From Desulfopila sp. IMCC35006 (lineage in GTDB: Bacteria; Desulfobacterota; Desulfobulbia; Desulfobulbales; Desulfocapsaceae), in the NCBI RefSeq assembly GCF_005116645.1, contig NZ_SWCM01000006.1, forward strand, positions 124,001 to 188,000: a stretch of 64,000 nucleotides of DNA, written 5' to 3'. Numbering within the stretch: position 1 is the stretch's first letter; each line of letters begins with the position of its first letter. A program made the position numbers and the translations under genes. Under the pieces are notes generated by a model. That model searched no databases, had not been told where the DNA came from, and saw only the letters and a program-made list of their open reading frames with translations. This document shows positions 47,650-57,158 of this stretch, piece after piece.

Positions 47650-48768
47650 TCACCTCACACCCGCCAGGGCATCATTGCTTTCGGGTTCGGTATTCTGACC
47701 AGTGGCGTTGCGCAAAAGCCTGAATGACTGACGGTATCCAGTCTGAGCAAATACATGGGTTACCTTGTCGACGTAATACAACCCACCATAGGTATCACCG
47801 ATGCCATACACCCCGACCAGTTTATTGGTCAACAACACATGGCCATAGAGCGAGCCGTCCAGTTCGCCTTCGGCGATAATTTTCCAGGCGTTTTCATTGG
47901 CCTTGGCCTGTGCCCTGGCGCGCGCTTCTTCCAGCGAGCTTCCGGCGGGTCGCGACATTTGCCAGTTAAAGGGAACCAGGCCCATGCCGCCACTGGTCGC
48001 CGCCTCTCTGCCCAGAAGAGTCAGATTGGGGGTAAAGCTTTCCTGTTCCAGTTCGGTACCGGTTTCCGCTGCACGAACCAGGGTGACTTCATCCGGTTTG
48101 TGGCCATCATGCTGCACGCTGATACGCAGACAATTGCTACGTTCACCCATGTAGGCCATGATCGATGCCTGGGGGTCCTCGTCGAGCTGTGGCGGCTTGA
48201 AATAGACCGTACCTTCACGGAAATAAAGCTCGTACCCATTTGCCTCGGCCCGATCGCGTAGAAAGTGGATACTGGTCGAGTCCTGGTTCAAGCTGAGATT
48301 GTTCAGCCCGACTTCGCTGTCGACATCAAACCGGGTACCGGCAATCTCATGGACGATATCGCCGTCGGTCATTGCCTCATCCTCTGTAGACCAGACGCGG
48401 CGTATGTGTTCACGGTCCAGCAACAGGCTCTCATCCTGGCACATCACAATGACTTTCGCCTTGCCCATCTGCTCGGGGGTATCAGACCACACTTCCTTGA
48501 CATATCCGCGCATGACCTCCTCCGAGTAATCACCGAAATGCGCTTCGATGCGAAGTGGCTTCCACGGCAGAAACACGTCGGCATCCTGCACCTTCCAGCT
48601 CTGGTCTTCGAGGCGGAAGGTATCGAAGACCAGCGTGCACACAGCTGCTGCTGCGCGGCTGGTTTCAACAGTAGCCTCAACCAGGTAGGGTTTGAGGTCC
48701 ACCACTTCTTCCCCATCCACGTAAATCCTGCAGATGGCAGGCTGGCGAAAATCCTGTGCCGCTGTCAT
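47650..48768 (-). CDS. Phage late control gpD-like tail hub protein
   Basis: 372 residues. The pattern is that of gpD/gp27-type hub proteins: N-terminal beta domain (ICRIYVDGEEVVDLK), AHFGDYSEEVMRGYVKEV, STSIHFLRDRAEANGYELYF, and the C-terminal LVGVYGIGDTYGGLYYVDKVTHVF. It joins tube and spike. It overlaps the LysM gene by 4 nt and is 2 nt from the spike gene. Confidence 0.9.
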   Translation of the reverse strand: MTAAQDFRQPAICRIYVDGEEVVDLKPYLVEATVETSRAAAAVCTLVFDTFRLEDQSWKVQDADVFLPWKPLRIEAHFGDYSEEVMRGYVKEVWSDTPEQMGKAKVIVMCQDESLLLDREHIRRVWSTEDEAMTDGDIVHEIAGTRFDVDSEVGLNNLSLNQDSTSIHFLRDRAEANGYELYFREGTVYFKPPQLDEDPQASIMAYMGERSNCLRISVQHDGHKPDEVTLVRAAETGTELEQESFTPNLTLLGREAATSGGMGLVPFNWQMSRPAGSSLEEARARAQAKANENAWKIIAEGELDGSLYGHVLLTNKLVGVYGIGDTYGGLYYVDKVTHVFAQTGYRQSFRLLRNATGQNTEPESNDALAGVR

Positions 48769-49070
48769 CGCCCTGCTCCGGGTTCAGTCGCACGCGGAAT
48801 AAGGATGGTTGCGCCGATTGATTCCTCTAGGCTCAGGTCCGGTCCGAACACGATCTCGGGATTGGCATCGAGAATACGCCACCACATGCGGCTATCGACA
48901 TAAAAGTACAGCGCCAGCAGGTCAAGTCGGTCATCGGCCTTGACGGTATATTCCAACACCCCGGCAGCCGGGCCGATATCTCTTGCTCTGCCACCTTTAA
49001 ACAGAGGCGCCTTGTCATCCTGCCCGGTAAACGGCCTGACGTTCTGATATCGACTGCTTTTCGTCGCCAT
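48765..49070 (-). CDS. LysM-domain baseplate protein (gpX-like)
   Basis: 101 residues. A LysM-like segment (VKADDRLDLLALYFYVDSRMWWRILDAN) sits after a short basic N-terminus, similar to phage gpX/gp53-type proteins that stabilise the hub. RBS AAGGA lies upstream of the ATG, and it overlaps the hub gene. Confidence 0.85.
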   Translation of the reverse strand: MATKSSRYQNVRPFTGQDDKAPLFKGGRARDIGPAAGVLEYTVKADDRLDLLALYFYVDSRMWWRILDANPEIVFGPDLSLEESIGATILIPRATEPGAGR

Positions 49071-49103
49071 CGTTATTCCTTATTGATTTTATGCAGGTCA
49101 CCA

Positions 49104-49775
49104 TCAGCCATCCCCGGTCGACTGATACCCCTGCAGCGAACCCACCGCGCTTTGCGCCGAGTTAAACATCCGTTCAATTTCCGGGGTGTAAAAATCATTC
49201 CGGCTCTGAATCACCTGCAGCGTCAGCGTGGCCTCAGCTCTATAAGGTACAAGCGTGGGGAGATAGGCCTTGACCTCGAACTGCACCTGGGTCATGAATA
49301 CCGGCAACACCTGTTTTCCCCATGAGAACAGCAGCACCGAGGGGTAGGGCTGTTCATCCCCGGCATTATCGGACAGCGCCGCCAGGGTGGATGCGCCGTC
49401 CGGTGCCTGGAGCTTGGGCTCCACCATGCTGTACAGAATATCCAGCTCGGGCTGCACGCCCTTGGTGTTGGCATCGGCATCATCGGCGTTCATGCGGTCG
49501 GTGGCATCGAGCAGGATCTTCAGGGTGAAAGTTTCCGCCTTGACGGTCGCGCCTTGTGCCACACGCGCGATTTCACTGGTACCGCTGAAATCGCGACCAC
49601 CAGCGGTGGCCTGCCCCTCGCCGAATTCTATCTCGATGGCGCGTGAACGCGTGATGGTCGAGGGGTTGAACTCGAAATGCAGTTCCAGCGGATTGTCACC
49701 GCCGGTGTGTTCTTTAAGCACACCTCGGGTCACCCTCAATGGCGACTGGTTGCCAGTTGCAACAGATGATGTCAT
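49104..49775 (-). CDS. CIS_tube domain protein (Afp7-like tube-baseplate adaptor)
   Basis: 223 residues. The phrase LELHFEFNPSTITRSRAIEIEF near the start, LFSWGKQVLPVFMTQVQFEVKAYLP in the middle and a YRAEATLTLQVIQ strand identify the contractile injection system tube protein N-terminal family. It is thought to connect the first tube ring to the hub. The start overlaps the preceding small gene by 4 nt. Confidence 0.88.
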   Translation of the reverse strand: MTSSVATGNQSPLRVTRGVLKEHTGGDNPLELHFEFNPSTITRSRAIEIEFGEGQATAGGRDFSGTSEIARVAQGATVKAETFTLKILLDATDRMNADDADANTKGVQPELDILYSMVEPKLQAPDGASTLAALSDNAGDEQPYPSVLLFSWGKQVLPVFMTQVQFEVKAYLPTLVPYRAEATLTLQVIQSRNDFYTPEIERMFNSAQSAVGSLQGYQSTGDG

Positions 49776-50005
49776 CGCAATCCTCCTGCGTAGCCGGCAA
49801 TAATCTGGTTCGCGATCATCTGGGCGATCTCATCGTCAGAGGTAATCGGGTGGATGCGCTGTGGGGCTATGCTGACGATGTCGATCGACACATCCTGCGG
49901 CACAGACTGCCTGGCCAGCACTTCACCGACGCGCCGTACGATCGTGGCCGCTCGATGTTCGAAACCAGCCGGGAGATGCAGGCGGATACGCTCGATTTGA
50001 ATCAT
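49772..50005 (-). CDS. Short eCIS-associated protein, unknown
   Basis: 77 residues from the ATG at 50005, coupled to the ATPase stop as TAATG with GAGGAG upstream; a longer reading would run back into the ATPase gene. The protein has an N-terminal IERIRLHLPAGFEHRA segment followed by two helices. Proteins of this size often sit between ATPase and CIS_tube genes; the role is unknown. Confidence 0.7.
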   Translation of the reverse strand: MIQIERIRLHLPAGFEHRAATIVRRVGEVLARQSVPQDVSIDIVSIAPQRIHPITSDDEIAQMIANQIIAGYAGGLR

Positions 50006-51321
50006 TATCGATACTCCTCGTAAAGGTAATGGGCAAACTTGCCCATGTTGACCGACGACTGTTCGCCCCCCTTTTTTGAGAATTCGGTCCACACTGCGCT
50101 GGCTATATGCGCCATGCCGATCGGCCGCGACTCACCGGCGGCGAGAAACGACGCATGCAATGCGGCATTGCGAATCTGTCCACCGCTGAGATTGAACTCA
50201 CTCCCCAGCAGTTGTGTGTTCACATCCGCATCTCGCGGCGCATTCGGGGGAATGTGCAGATTCCACAGGCGGGTACGGGCTGCTGCCTCCGGGCGTGGAA
50301 AATCGACGATCATCTGGAAGCGGCGCGTGAACGCAGGATCGATATATTTGCGCAGGTTGGTGGTGAGGATGCATGGCCCGCTGTGGTGTTCGATACGCGA
50401 CAGCAAATGGCTGACTTCCATGTTGGCGTAGCGATCGCGCGCTTCCCTGACCTCGCCGCGCTTGCTGAACAGGCTGTCGGCCTCATCGAACAATAATACA
50501 ACCTGGCGGCTGCCGGCGGCGTCAAACAACGCATTGAGGTTCTTTTCAGTTTCGCCGATGTATTTGCTGACCAACAGACCCAGATCGACACGAAACAACG
50601 GCCAGCCCAGGGCATTGGCTACCACCTCTGAGGCAAAAGTTTTACCGGTACCCGATGGGCCGGAGAACAGAACCACCGGGCCACCGCCGACACGCCCCCC
50701 CCACTCTCTTTCAACCTTTTGCCGATGGGTAACCCATAAAATAAATTCCCGCAGCTTGCGCAGGCAATCCTCTGGCAGCACCAGGTCATCCCAGCTGACT
50801 CGGCAGACAACTTCCACCGCACCCGGCACACGCATTTTTTCCAGCAGCGGCCAGCCCAGCAGCTGGTGAAGCGCACGCTTTGACGGATGCAACGGCTGAA
50901 ATAAGCCATAGGCCTCGCCTTCCACCAAGCCACTGCGCAACAACGGCGAGTTCAGCAAAAGACGCTGATTGAAAAACTTGGATTCCTCGTTGTTTAAGAC
51001 AAACATTTCGCGAATCAAGGCCGGCGTCGGATATGGCGACGAGATACCACGCTGCAGATCCTGGTACATCCAACCGAGTCGCGGCTCGGCCTCCGGCGCC
51101 AGGCAGCAGGCGAGAATATCCTGGTCCAACGCTTCCAGTCCACACTCGCTGCTCAGCGAACGCCACGGATCTCTGTCGCGCAGGGCATTGACGTCACTTT
51201 GCACGTGGTCAAGACGTTGACTGACTTCCTTCGGGATCTCGACCCCTCGGCGGTAGGCGCTCAGGCAGGCACCGAGCAGATCGATGCGCTCCCATTCGGC
51301 AGCCAGCGGCATCGCATTCAT
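50005..51321 (-). CDS. AAA+ ATPase of the injection system (Afp15-like)
   Basis: 438 residues. The N-terminal ~180 residues are a helical, Pvc15-type domain. The AAA+ core has Walker A LFSGPSGTGKT (about residue 220), Walker B VVLLFDEADSLF, sensor ILTTNLRKYIDPAF and an Arg-finger region FTRRFQMIVDFP. Afp15-type ATPases are needed for particle assembly and possibly cargo loading. Overlaps the upstream gene by 4 nt. Confidence 0.93.
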   Translation of the reverse strand: MNAMPLAAEWERIDLLGACLSAYRRGVEIPKEVSQRLDHVQSDVNALRDRDPWRSLSSECGLEALDQDILACCLAPEAEPRLGWMYQDLQRGISSPYPTPALIREMFVLNNEESKFFNQRLLLNSPLLRSGLVEGEAYGLFQPLHPSKRALHQLLGWPLLEKMRVPGAVEVVCRVSWDDLVLPEDCLRKLREFILWVTHRQKVEREWGGRVGGGPVVLFSGPSGTGKTFASEVVANALGWPLFRVDLGLLVSKYIGETEKNLNALFDAAGSRQVVLLFDEADSLFSKRGEVREARDRYANMEVSHLLSRIEHHSGPCILTTNLRKYIDPAFTRRFQMIVDFPRPEAAARTRLWNLHIPPNAPRDADVNTQLLGSEFNLSGGQIRNAALHASFLAAGESRPIGMAHIASAVWTEFSKKGGEQSSVNMGKFAHYLYEEYR

Positions 51322-52466
51322 GGCTTCACTCCGTAAAACATCACCGTATTGCTTTTGATAAAAGTGGTGATGGTTCGGCTGCTATCGAACGGATCTACGT
51401 AAACCCATTCGTGCACTGCGTGCAACAGTGCCTGCCAGGTTTTGGTATCCGAGGCATTAATCTCCACCGGCAGGCGTACATGGAAAATGCTGTTGTTATG
51501 GATATTATCAGGATCAATGGTGCCCGGGGAAAACACATCGGTAGCGTTGCTGATGGTTTTTTCCGTTGGCGACTCAAGGTCGGCGATGTCCTCTTTCCAT
51601 GCGACAATGCCGTTATCGGTTTTTTTGTGCCATACGCTCCATAACAGTTTCACCTGGCCACCCGCCTTGCCGGCAATCAGGATATCGAGAGCCGCACTCA
51701 AATCCCCTTCCAGCTTGAACACGTAATGCAGTTTCCTGCTGCTATCGGCGGGTGTTTCCAGATAACAGATATGCGGCATCCAGCCGCTCACGTCAGTATC
51801 AACTTCGACATATTCAACCGGCGGCTGCAGGCGGATCAGGCCATCCTGCTCATGACCTGGTCCCCGCGACATTGCACCCCATGAGACCATCCGCGAATCA
51901 CCAACCAGGGGCGATCTTTGTACGGCCACTGCCTGCGGTACCGGTGCCAGAGCCATTTCGTAGGCCACCGACAGGCGATAGGAGATATCGGTTTGGGTGG
52001 ACCAGATGTGGTTGAGGTTATCCAGGCTCATGGTGTGCGGAATCACCTGCAGAACAGCAACTTCGTTACCTGCTGAATCGGCAACCGGCAACAGGGGTTG
52101 CTGGTGCAGAATACGCATCACTTCACCAATCAGGCGTAATTCATTTTCGCCCTTGCTGACATCGCGTTCGCTGGTGCTACCGGGCGACTCTGGTTCCTTA
52201 CTTTTATAGCCAAACGCGGTGATCAGGCAATGCAGCCGCACATAAAAAGGGTCATCGTTGCTCCCATCGGCGGGGTAGCCGTCATAGTTGACGTTGTAGA
52301 AAAACAGGTTGAGGCAGTTTTCCTCTGCTTCATCGAGATCCTTGATGTTGTCAGCCGGGTGGCCGATACGGATACAGTTAATATCACTCAGTTCATCGAT
52401 GTTCTGCAGGAACAGTTTGCGTAAGCTGTAGGCTGCGGTGGACAGGGCGCTTGGCGGAAGCATCAC
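51318..52466 (-). CDS. Pvc16-family tail terminator (DUF4255)
   Basis: 382 residues. The N-terminal ~190 residues follow the Pvc16_N pattern: LSTAAYSLRKLFLQ, CLNLFFYNVNYDG, FYVRLHCLITAFG, then LRLIGEVMRILHQQPLL and the Leu-rich MSLDNLNHIWST. In Afp/PVC particles this family caps the sheath-tube end. The C-terminal half is a beta-rich extension of unknown role. Overlaps both neighbours by 4 nt. Confidence 0.9.
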   Translation of the reverse strand: MMLPPSALSTAAYSLRKLFLQNIDELSDINCIRIGHPADNIKDLDEAEENCLNLFFYNVNYDGYPADGSNDDPFYVRLHCLITAFGYKSKEPESPGSTSERDVSKGENELRLIGEVMRILHQQPLLPVADSAGNEVAVLQVIPHTMSLDNLNHIWSTQTDISYRLSVAYEMALAPVPQAVAVQRSPLVGDSRMVSWGAMSRGPGHEQDGLIRLQPPVEYVEVDTDVSGWMPHICYLETPADSSRKLHYVFKLEGDLSAALDILIAGKAGGQVKLLWSVWHKKTDNGIVAWKEDIADLESPTEKTISNATDVFSPGTIDPDNIHNNSIFHVRLPVEINASDTKTWQALLHAVHEWVYVDPFDSSRTITTFIKSNTVMFYGVKP

Positions 52467-53785
52467 AATCTCCTCAGGTAGTGGCGACTGGCCAGTGAGA
52501 GACCGGGCCGTGTTCCCTGGCGGCTGGAAGAGACGGCTCTCGGTGATTTCTCGATGAACACATCCACCTGGCCAATCTTCACTTCTGCGGTTCGGGCTGG
52601 TTGAAAGCCGGCCGCGTTTTCACGCCGGCGTTCAGCTGCCTGAGGCACAGCCGCGTGGTTGGTCAGACCTGTTGACCGGGCCTCCATCATCCCGACCTGT
52701 CCCTCGATACTCGAAAATTCCTGCTGGAGTTGCCGGTTTGCATCCTCGGTTTTTAATGGCCTCTGCGCCTTCTCTGCAGGCGCAATCGACTGCACCGTCT
52801 GTTCCGAGCTGGAATCCTGCAGCGAAGATTGTTTTCGCGCTGAATCAGCGACATCCCCGGGTTGTTTCGGGTCGGATCGAATAAATACATCCGTGTCCTT
52901 GTGCTGTTGACCCACCTCAATGGCTACGGGCATCTCAGGGCGCACCCTAAACGCCAGCGCGGCCTCGGGTTCGGTTAAACTACTCCTCAGGACGAGAGTG
53001 TGCTCTGGATCCTCTTTATCTTTGATCCCGTCCCGAAGGTGATCGATTGCAGTTGTTCCTGTAACAATCGCTTGCGTGCATTTGCTCGGTTCGCTGGCAG
53101 CTGCTACCACATCTTTGGCCCCTGCCTCATCTCGTTGCTGGCCGGCGTGTTGCCCTGGCGATGGATGCTTGGTATGACTGGCAGCTGATCTCGCCGCTAC
53201 AACAGCCCTGGTCTCGGCAGGTTCCTGCGGCCGCTTAAAGGGCGTCGAGTCACCGGACAAAGGTATGAGCTGCTGCGGAGCCTCTGTCTTCTTCTGGGCT
53301 TCGGAATTGAATTCAGAGGGTGTGTTGTCGAAACCCTCGCTGCTGATCGTCACTCCGGGCAGACCAGACCTAGCTTTCAGCAGGTCACCTGAAACCGGCC
53401 ATGTTGGCATTTCTGCACCCAATGGCAGAGGCTGAACCTTTTTTGAGTGGCTCAGCTGGACATCGCGATGGGTACCAGTAGCATGGGCGGCCAAACTCGG
53501 TGAATCACGATCGAGGCGCCTGGATAAATGGAAGTTGCCTTCAGGCATGCTTTGATGCTGATCTGGGGGGTAACCGGACGGGCCATGTCTCTCCACGGAG
53601 CGCTTCATTTGACCTGTCGGTCCGGCCTGTGGCATGGCAATTCCATGCTCTGGGGCAAGGGCAGCAGAATGACCTGGATTCATTGCCGAAATCGGATGTA
53701 CCGGCATCGCCGAGGCACCCTGCTGCGAGCTCTCAGCAGCCTTACTTGGCCTGGCATCGCTGATTACCGATTTAAACAGTCCCAT
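52463..53785 (-). CDS. Disordered eCIS protein, possible tape-measure or cargo adaptor
   Basis: 440 residues rich in Ala, Gln, Ser, Pro, Glu and His with almost no predicted structure, except a conserved-looking C-terminal end (AEVKIGQVDVFIEKSP ... LSLASRHYLRRL). It lies between the gp26-like gene and the terminator gene. No classical tape measure is visible in the operon, so this extended chain is a candidate for length control or cargo tethering, but that is inference from position and disorder only. RBS GGGAGGGGG. Confidence 0.55.
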   Translation of the reverse strand: MGLFKSVISDARPSKAAESSQQGASAMPVHPISAMNPGHSAALAPEHGIAMPQAGPTGQMKRSVERHGPSGYPPDQHQSMPEGNFHLSRRLDRDSPSLAAHATGTHRDVQLSHSKKVQPLPLGAEMPTWPVSGDLLKARSGLPGVTISSEGFDNTPSEFNSEAQKKTEAPQQLIPLSGDSTPFKRPQEPAETRAVVAARSAASHTKHPSPGQHAGQQRDEAGAKDVVAAASEPSKCTQAIVTGTTAIDHLRDGIKDKEDPEHTLVLRSSLTEPEAALAFRVRPEMPVAIEVGQQHKDTDVFIRSDPKQPGDVADSARKQSSLQDSSSEQTVQSIAPAEKAQRPLKTEDANRQLQQEFSSIEGQVGMMEARSTGLTNHAAVPQAAERRRENAAGFQPARTAEVKIGQVDVFIEKSPRAVSSSRQGTRPGLSLASRHYLRRL

Positions 53786-53790
53786 GGCAT

Positions 53791-54621
53791 TTACCCCCTC
53801 CCATAACCGGCGGCAGAGCGGTTGATCAGGTCAAGATAACGCCGCCGTTTGTGCTGCGGCAAATCGAGGATATCCGCTTCGCTCCAGTGATAATGACTGG
53901 CCAGGGTATGAATCTCATCATAGAAAAAGTGTTCATCCAGACCCAGCTGAGCGTAATGATCAAGACGGGTGCACTGCTCACAGCTGCATTCCGGGCAGGT
54001 GACGAGCAGTCGATCGCACACCGCGGGTGACACGTCATCCAGAGCCTCATCGATCGCCGCAATATCGGCTTCGGTCAATTGTGCAAAAAAGGCGTCTGTA
54101 GGCGCCTGCCCGTTAACCGAATAGACACACTGCCTCAGCAGCCAGTGCACGGCCTGCTGCTCTTCGAGTCCCCTGATGCCTTCCTGGTCCTTTCCGGTAG
54201 GCACACCTGCATCAATCTGCCAGTCGTTGATTGCGATCATGACATGGGGAAAACCATGCCCGGCCGGCTTGACCGGCAGCTCGCTGCGCTTTACTTCAAC
54301 ATCAAATAGCGACTGACAGTGGCTGCATTGAACATTCAACCAAAGCTGCTCACCATTGAGCATGGCAGCCAGACGGAGCATCAGATATTGGCGATCAGCC
54401 ACGGTTAAACGTGCCACAGTGTCCCTGTCAATAGGAAGATCACCGATACTCTTGAGTGCATGGCTTAACACGTCGGTCACATAAGCCGGACGATCCGGAT
54501 TGTGCGCGGATTCAATCAACGCCTGCTCGATACGACCGGTCATCGGCTGAAATCGAACCCTGCGTTCAATCCGGCCGTTGTCAGGTAAACCACCTGGAAG
54601 ATGGACCTCCATGATCAGCAT
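53791..54621 (-). CDS. T4 gp26-like baseplate hub assembly protein with zinc-ribbon cysteines
   Basis: 276 residues. The N-terminal region (VHLPGGLPDNGRIERRVRFQPMTG) resembles the gp26-type baseplate assembly family found between tube and ATPase genes in eCIS clusters. Two Cys pairs, CSHCQSLF (about residue 97) and CPECSCEQC (about residue 210), could bind zinc. A chaperone function in baseplate assembly is likely. 12 nt downstream of the tube gene. Confidence 0.7.
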   Translation of the reverse strand: MLIMEVHLPGGLPDNGRIERRVRFQPMTGRIEQALIESAHNPDRPAYVTDVLSHALKSIGDLPIDRDTVARLTVADRQYLMLRLAAMLNGEQLWLNVQCSHCQSLFDVEVKRSELPVKPAGHGFPHVMIAINDWQIDAGVPTGKDQEGIRGLEEQQAVHWLLRQCVYSVNGQAPTDAFFAQLTEADIAAIDEALDDVSPAVCDRLLVTCPECSCEQCTRLDHYAQLGLDEHFFYDEIHTLASHYHWSEADILDLPQHKRRRYLDLINRSAAGYGRG

Positions 54622-54633
54622 AACCGTCTCTCA

Positions 54634-55143
54634 TCAGCTTTCTGAGGGTTCGCTGACCGCATCATCACGATCCCAGCCTTCGTGTTCAAGCTTGATGGTC
54701 TGGATGCCCACGGTGTTGGTGGTACCCGCATCAAACTCTGGCAGGGCCTGGTATTCGGAAACCCAGGCGCGCTTTACGTGATAGCTGATCGCCACCGTAC
54801 CCTGCAGGTTCAGCACGTTGATGACGATATCCTTGCGAAAATTCACCAGCGACATCGCCGCATCGCCATCGATGTTGTTAACCAGGTTGGCCCATTGCTC
54901 AAACACGGGGTCGTGAGTCAATCCCTGCTCCAGCGTGATGGCCTCATACTTGGTGCCACCCGGCAGCTTCCGAACATGGGTCTGGTCGCCCCCGGTGCGC
55001 CAGTCAACAGCTTCGGTGGTTTTTTTCAAAGCGCCCATTTTCCTCAGGCCAGCCACGGGCTGACCGTCGATCAGTACCTGGAACTTGAACGTGCGATACG
55101 GGTCGTGTCGGTGCGCATTGGCGGGAAACATTGGTGCAGCCAT
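54634..55143 (-). CDS. Inner tube protein (Afp1/Pvc1-like)
   Basis: 169 residues, the standard tail tube subunit. The pattern DPYRTFKFQVLIDGQPVAG, KKTTEAVDWRTGGD, KYEAITLEQGLTHD, and the C-terminal VGIQTIKLEHEG is characteristic. It stacks as hexameric rings inside the sheath. Only one tube gene is present. RBS AAGGAG; 12 nt after the sheath gene. Confidence 0.94.
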   Translation of the reverse strand: MAAPMFPANAHRHDPYRTFKFQVLIDGQPVAGLRKMGALKKTTEAVDWRTGGDQTHVRKLPGGTKYEAITLEQGLTHDPVFEQWANLVNNIDGDAAMSLVNFRKDIVINVLNLQGTVAISYHVKRAWVSEYQALPEFDAGTTNTVGIQTIKLEHEGWDRDDAVSEPSES

Positions 55144-55155
55144 TTCAAGTCTCCT

Positions 55156-57099
55156 TTATTCCATGTTGACTTTTTGTTGAATTCGGACAATGACGAATTC
55201 TGCGGGTTTGAGTGGCGCGAAGCCGACGATGACAATCACCTGTCCCGCATCGATGTCCCCTTGGGTCATGGTATCGCCTAATCCGCAGCGAACGAAATAG
55301 GCGTCCGAAGCTTTTTCACCCTGGAATGCTCCCGAGCGGAATAAGCCATTCATGAAGTTACCGATGTTGGCACGCAACGATGACCACAGACGATGATCGT
55401 TAGGTTCGAACACGGCCCAATGAATCCCTTCGAAGATGCTGCGCTCGATCATAATGGCGGTGCGGCGAACAGGGACATAGCGCCACTCCGGATCTGCCTT
55501 GGTGGCCAATGTTCTGGAACCCCACACGACCAATCCCGCACCGGGCATTTTACGTATACAGTTCACCCCCCGATTATTCAGCTGATCCTGCTCGCCATCC
55601 TCGACAACAAAGTCCGGACCGGTCACCCCGGCCACACCCAGCAGCCCTGTTGCCATGCCTGCCGGTGCTTTCCACACGCCGCGTTTACTGTCCGTTTTTG
55701 ACCATATACCTGCTGCAAAGGCGGAAGGTGCCACGTCGACATTTTTTGCCGCCGTTGGATTTTTTTCCGCGTGGTACATCGGATTTGACACCTTCAACCA
55801 AGGGTAGTAGAGCACGGAATAGGTCGACGACGGCAGGCCCAGCGCATCAACGGTTGCGCCCTGGTCCAGTACGGTCGTAGCCGGCGGATCGACAATGACC
55901 ATTCGATTGCCCATGGATTCGCAATGCGCCAGTGCCGCATCGACAAACGCTTTGCCCGTGGAGTCATAACTCTTTCCAGGCAATACCAGGATACTGACGT
56001 CCCTAACCTTACGCAGTTTATTGCTGAAAAAATTCTGATAGTCCTGGGACGTCGCCAATCCACTTGTACCACCGGCCAATTGCTGCCCCTGGCTGCTCGA
56101 TCCGACGACCCCACTCGGAACCACCTTCTGGCTGCCGTGGACCGAAACTGCAGCGGTGTCACTTAACTTAAGATTGCCGACACCGTCACTTGCATAGACA
56201 ACGACTGATGAGGAAGGTGATGATGTCCCTGAGGTTAGTAAGAATTTACGATCAGTGGCATATTCACAGCCAAAATAGGCATAGGAAGGCTGTGGACCGA
56301 TGGCTTTAACCATATCCTCGATTTTTTGGGCAACTTTAGCTCCATCGGCGGCGTTATCGCCGGCAAGAGCGAGATCGGCCTTGGGCCCAAGATTGATCGT
56401 CTTGACACCGAGTCCATCGATATTAATCCGGAACTCAAGATTATCTTTGATCACCGTATTCCCTGAACTGAACAGGTTCGCCCCGACTCCCATTTGTGCA
56501 CCGGTCAGGCTACCTTTCTGGTAGCCATTGGAGCCTGCAGCAGGGTCTGCTTTCCCAATCAGTTCCACCATAACGAGGGCTGAGACGCCGTTTACGCGTT
56601 TAAGTACAAAGTTATCACTGGTGTCGTTCATATTGATAGATGAAAACGATTCATCCTCGACGAACGCATTGCTCTCCTGATGACCGACCTTCAATGCAAA
56701 TTCAGTGGGTTTTGCCGAGTCGACCACGATCTTTATATATACGCCGTTTCCCCAATCTCCGGGACTGGATGCAGATATCTTTAACGTATTGCCTACTCCC
56801 GCACCATTCCCCGCAACGTCATAAAAAGAGGTTGTGGCATTTGCAAGCCGTGCTATAAATGCGTCTTTGCCACCGTTCAGGTAAAACGCCTGAACCGCAA
56901 ACCCCATGGCATCACTTTCTGACACAACTCCACCATACTCGTTCACATAATCATCCCAACTATGAACAAGAACTGCTTCGTTAACAGCCCCTCGTTTAGC
57001 TTCGCCGATAAATGCAGCAACCGATGTCGCCACACCCTCTATCGGCCTTGACCCACTTGGTATTTCCTCGATATACACACCAGGATGTAAATATGCCAT
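55156..57099 (-). CDS. Contractile tail sheath protein (Afp2-4-like)
   Basis: 647 residues. N-terminal LHPGVYIEEIPSGSRPIEGVATSVAAFIG and C-terminal WAVFEPNDHRLWSSLRANIGNFM ... KPAEFVIVRIQQ are diagnostic of contractile sheaths. The middle (about residues 150-330) is a variable surface domain. A single sheath gene suffices for the particle; Afp and PVC often have two or three. RBS GGAGGAG. Confidence 0.96.
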   Translation of the reverse strand: MAYLHPGVYIEEIPSGSRPIEGVATSVAAFIGEAKRGAVNEAVLVHSWDDYVNEYGGVVSESDAMGFAVQAFYLNGGKDAFIARLANATTSFYDVAGNGAGVGNTLKISASSPGDWGNGVYIKIVVDSAKPTEFALKVGHQESNAFVEDESFSSINMNDTSDNFVLKRVNGVSALVMVELIGKADPAAGSNGYQKGSLTGAQMGVGANLFSSGNTVIKDNLEFRINIDGLGVKTINLGPKADLALAGDNAADGAKVAQKIEDMVKAIGPQPSYAYFGCEYATDRKFLLTSGTSSPSSSVVVYASDGVGNLKLSDTAAVSVHGSQKVVPSGVVGSSSQGQQLAGGTSGLATSQDYQNFFSNKLRKVRDVSILVLPGKSYDSTGKAFVDAALAHCESMGNRMVIVDPPATTVLDQGATVDALGLPSSTYSVLYYPWLKVSNPMYHAEKNPTAAKNVDVAPSAFAAGIWSKTDSKRGVWKAPAGMATGLLGVAGVTGPDFVVEDGEQDQLNNRGVNCIRKMPGAGLVVWGSRTLATKADPEWRYVPVRRTAIMIERSIFEGIHWAVFEPNDHRLWSSLRANIGNFMNGLFRSGAFQGEKASDAYFVRCGLGDTMTQGDIDAGQVIVIVGFAPLKPAEFVIVRIQQKVNME

Positions 57100-57158
57100 T
57101 GTGCTCCTCCAAACGAGATAATTTTTAAATAGGTCACGTCAGGAACCTGTGATCCCAA

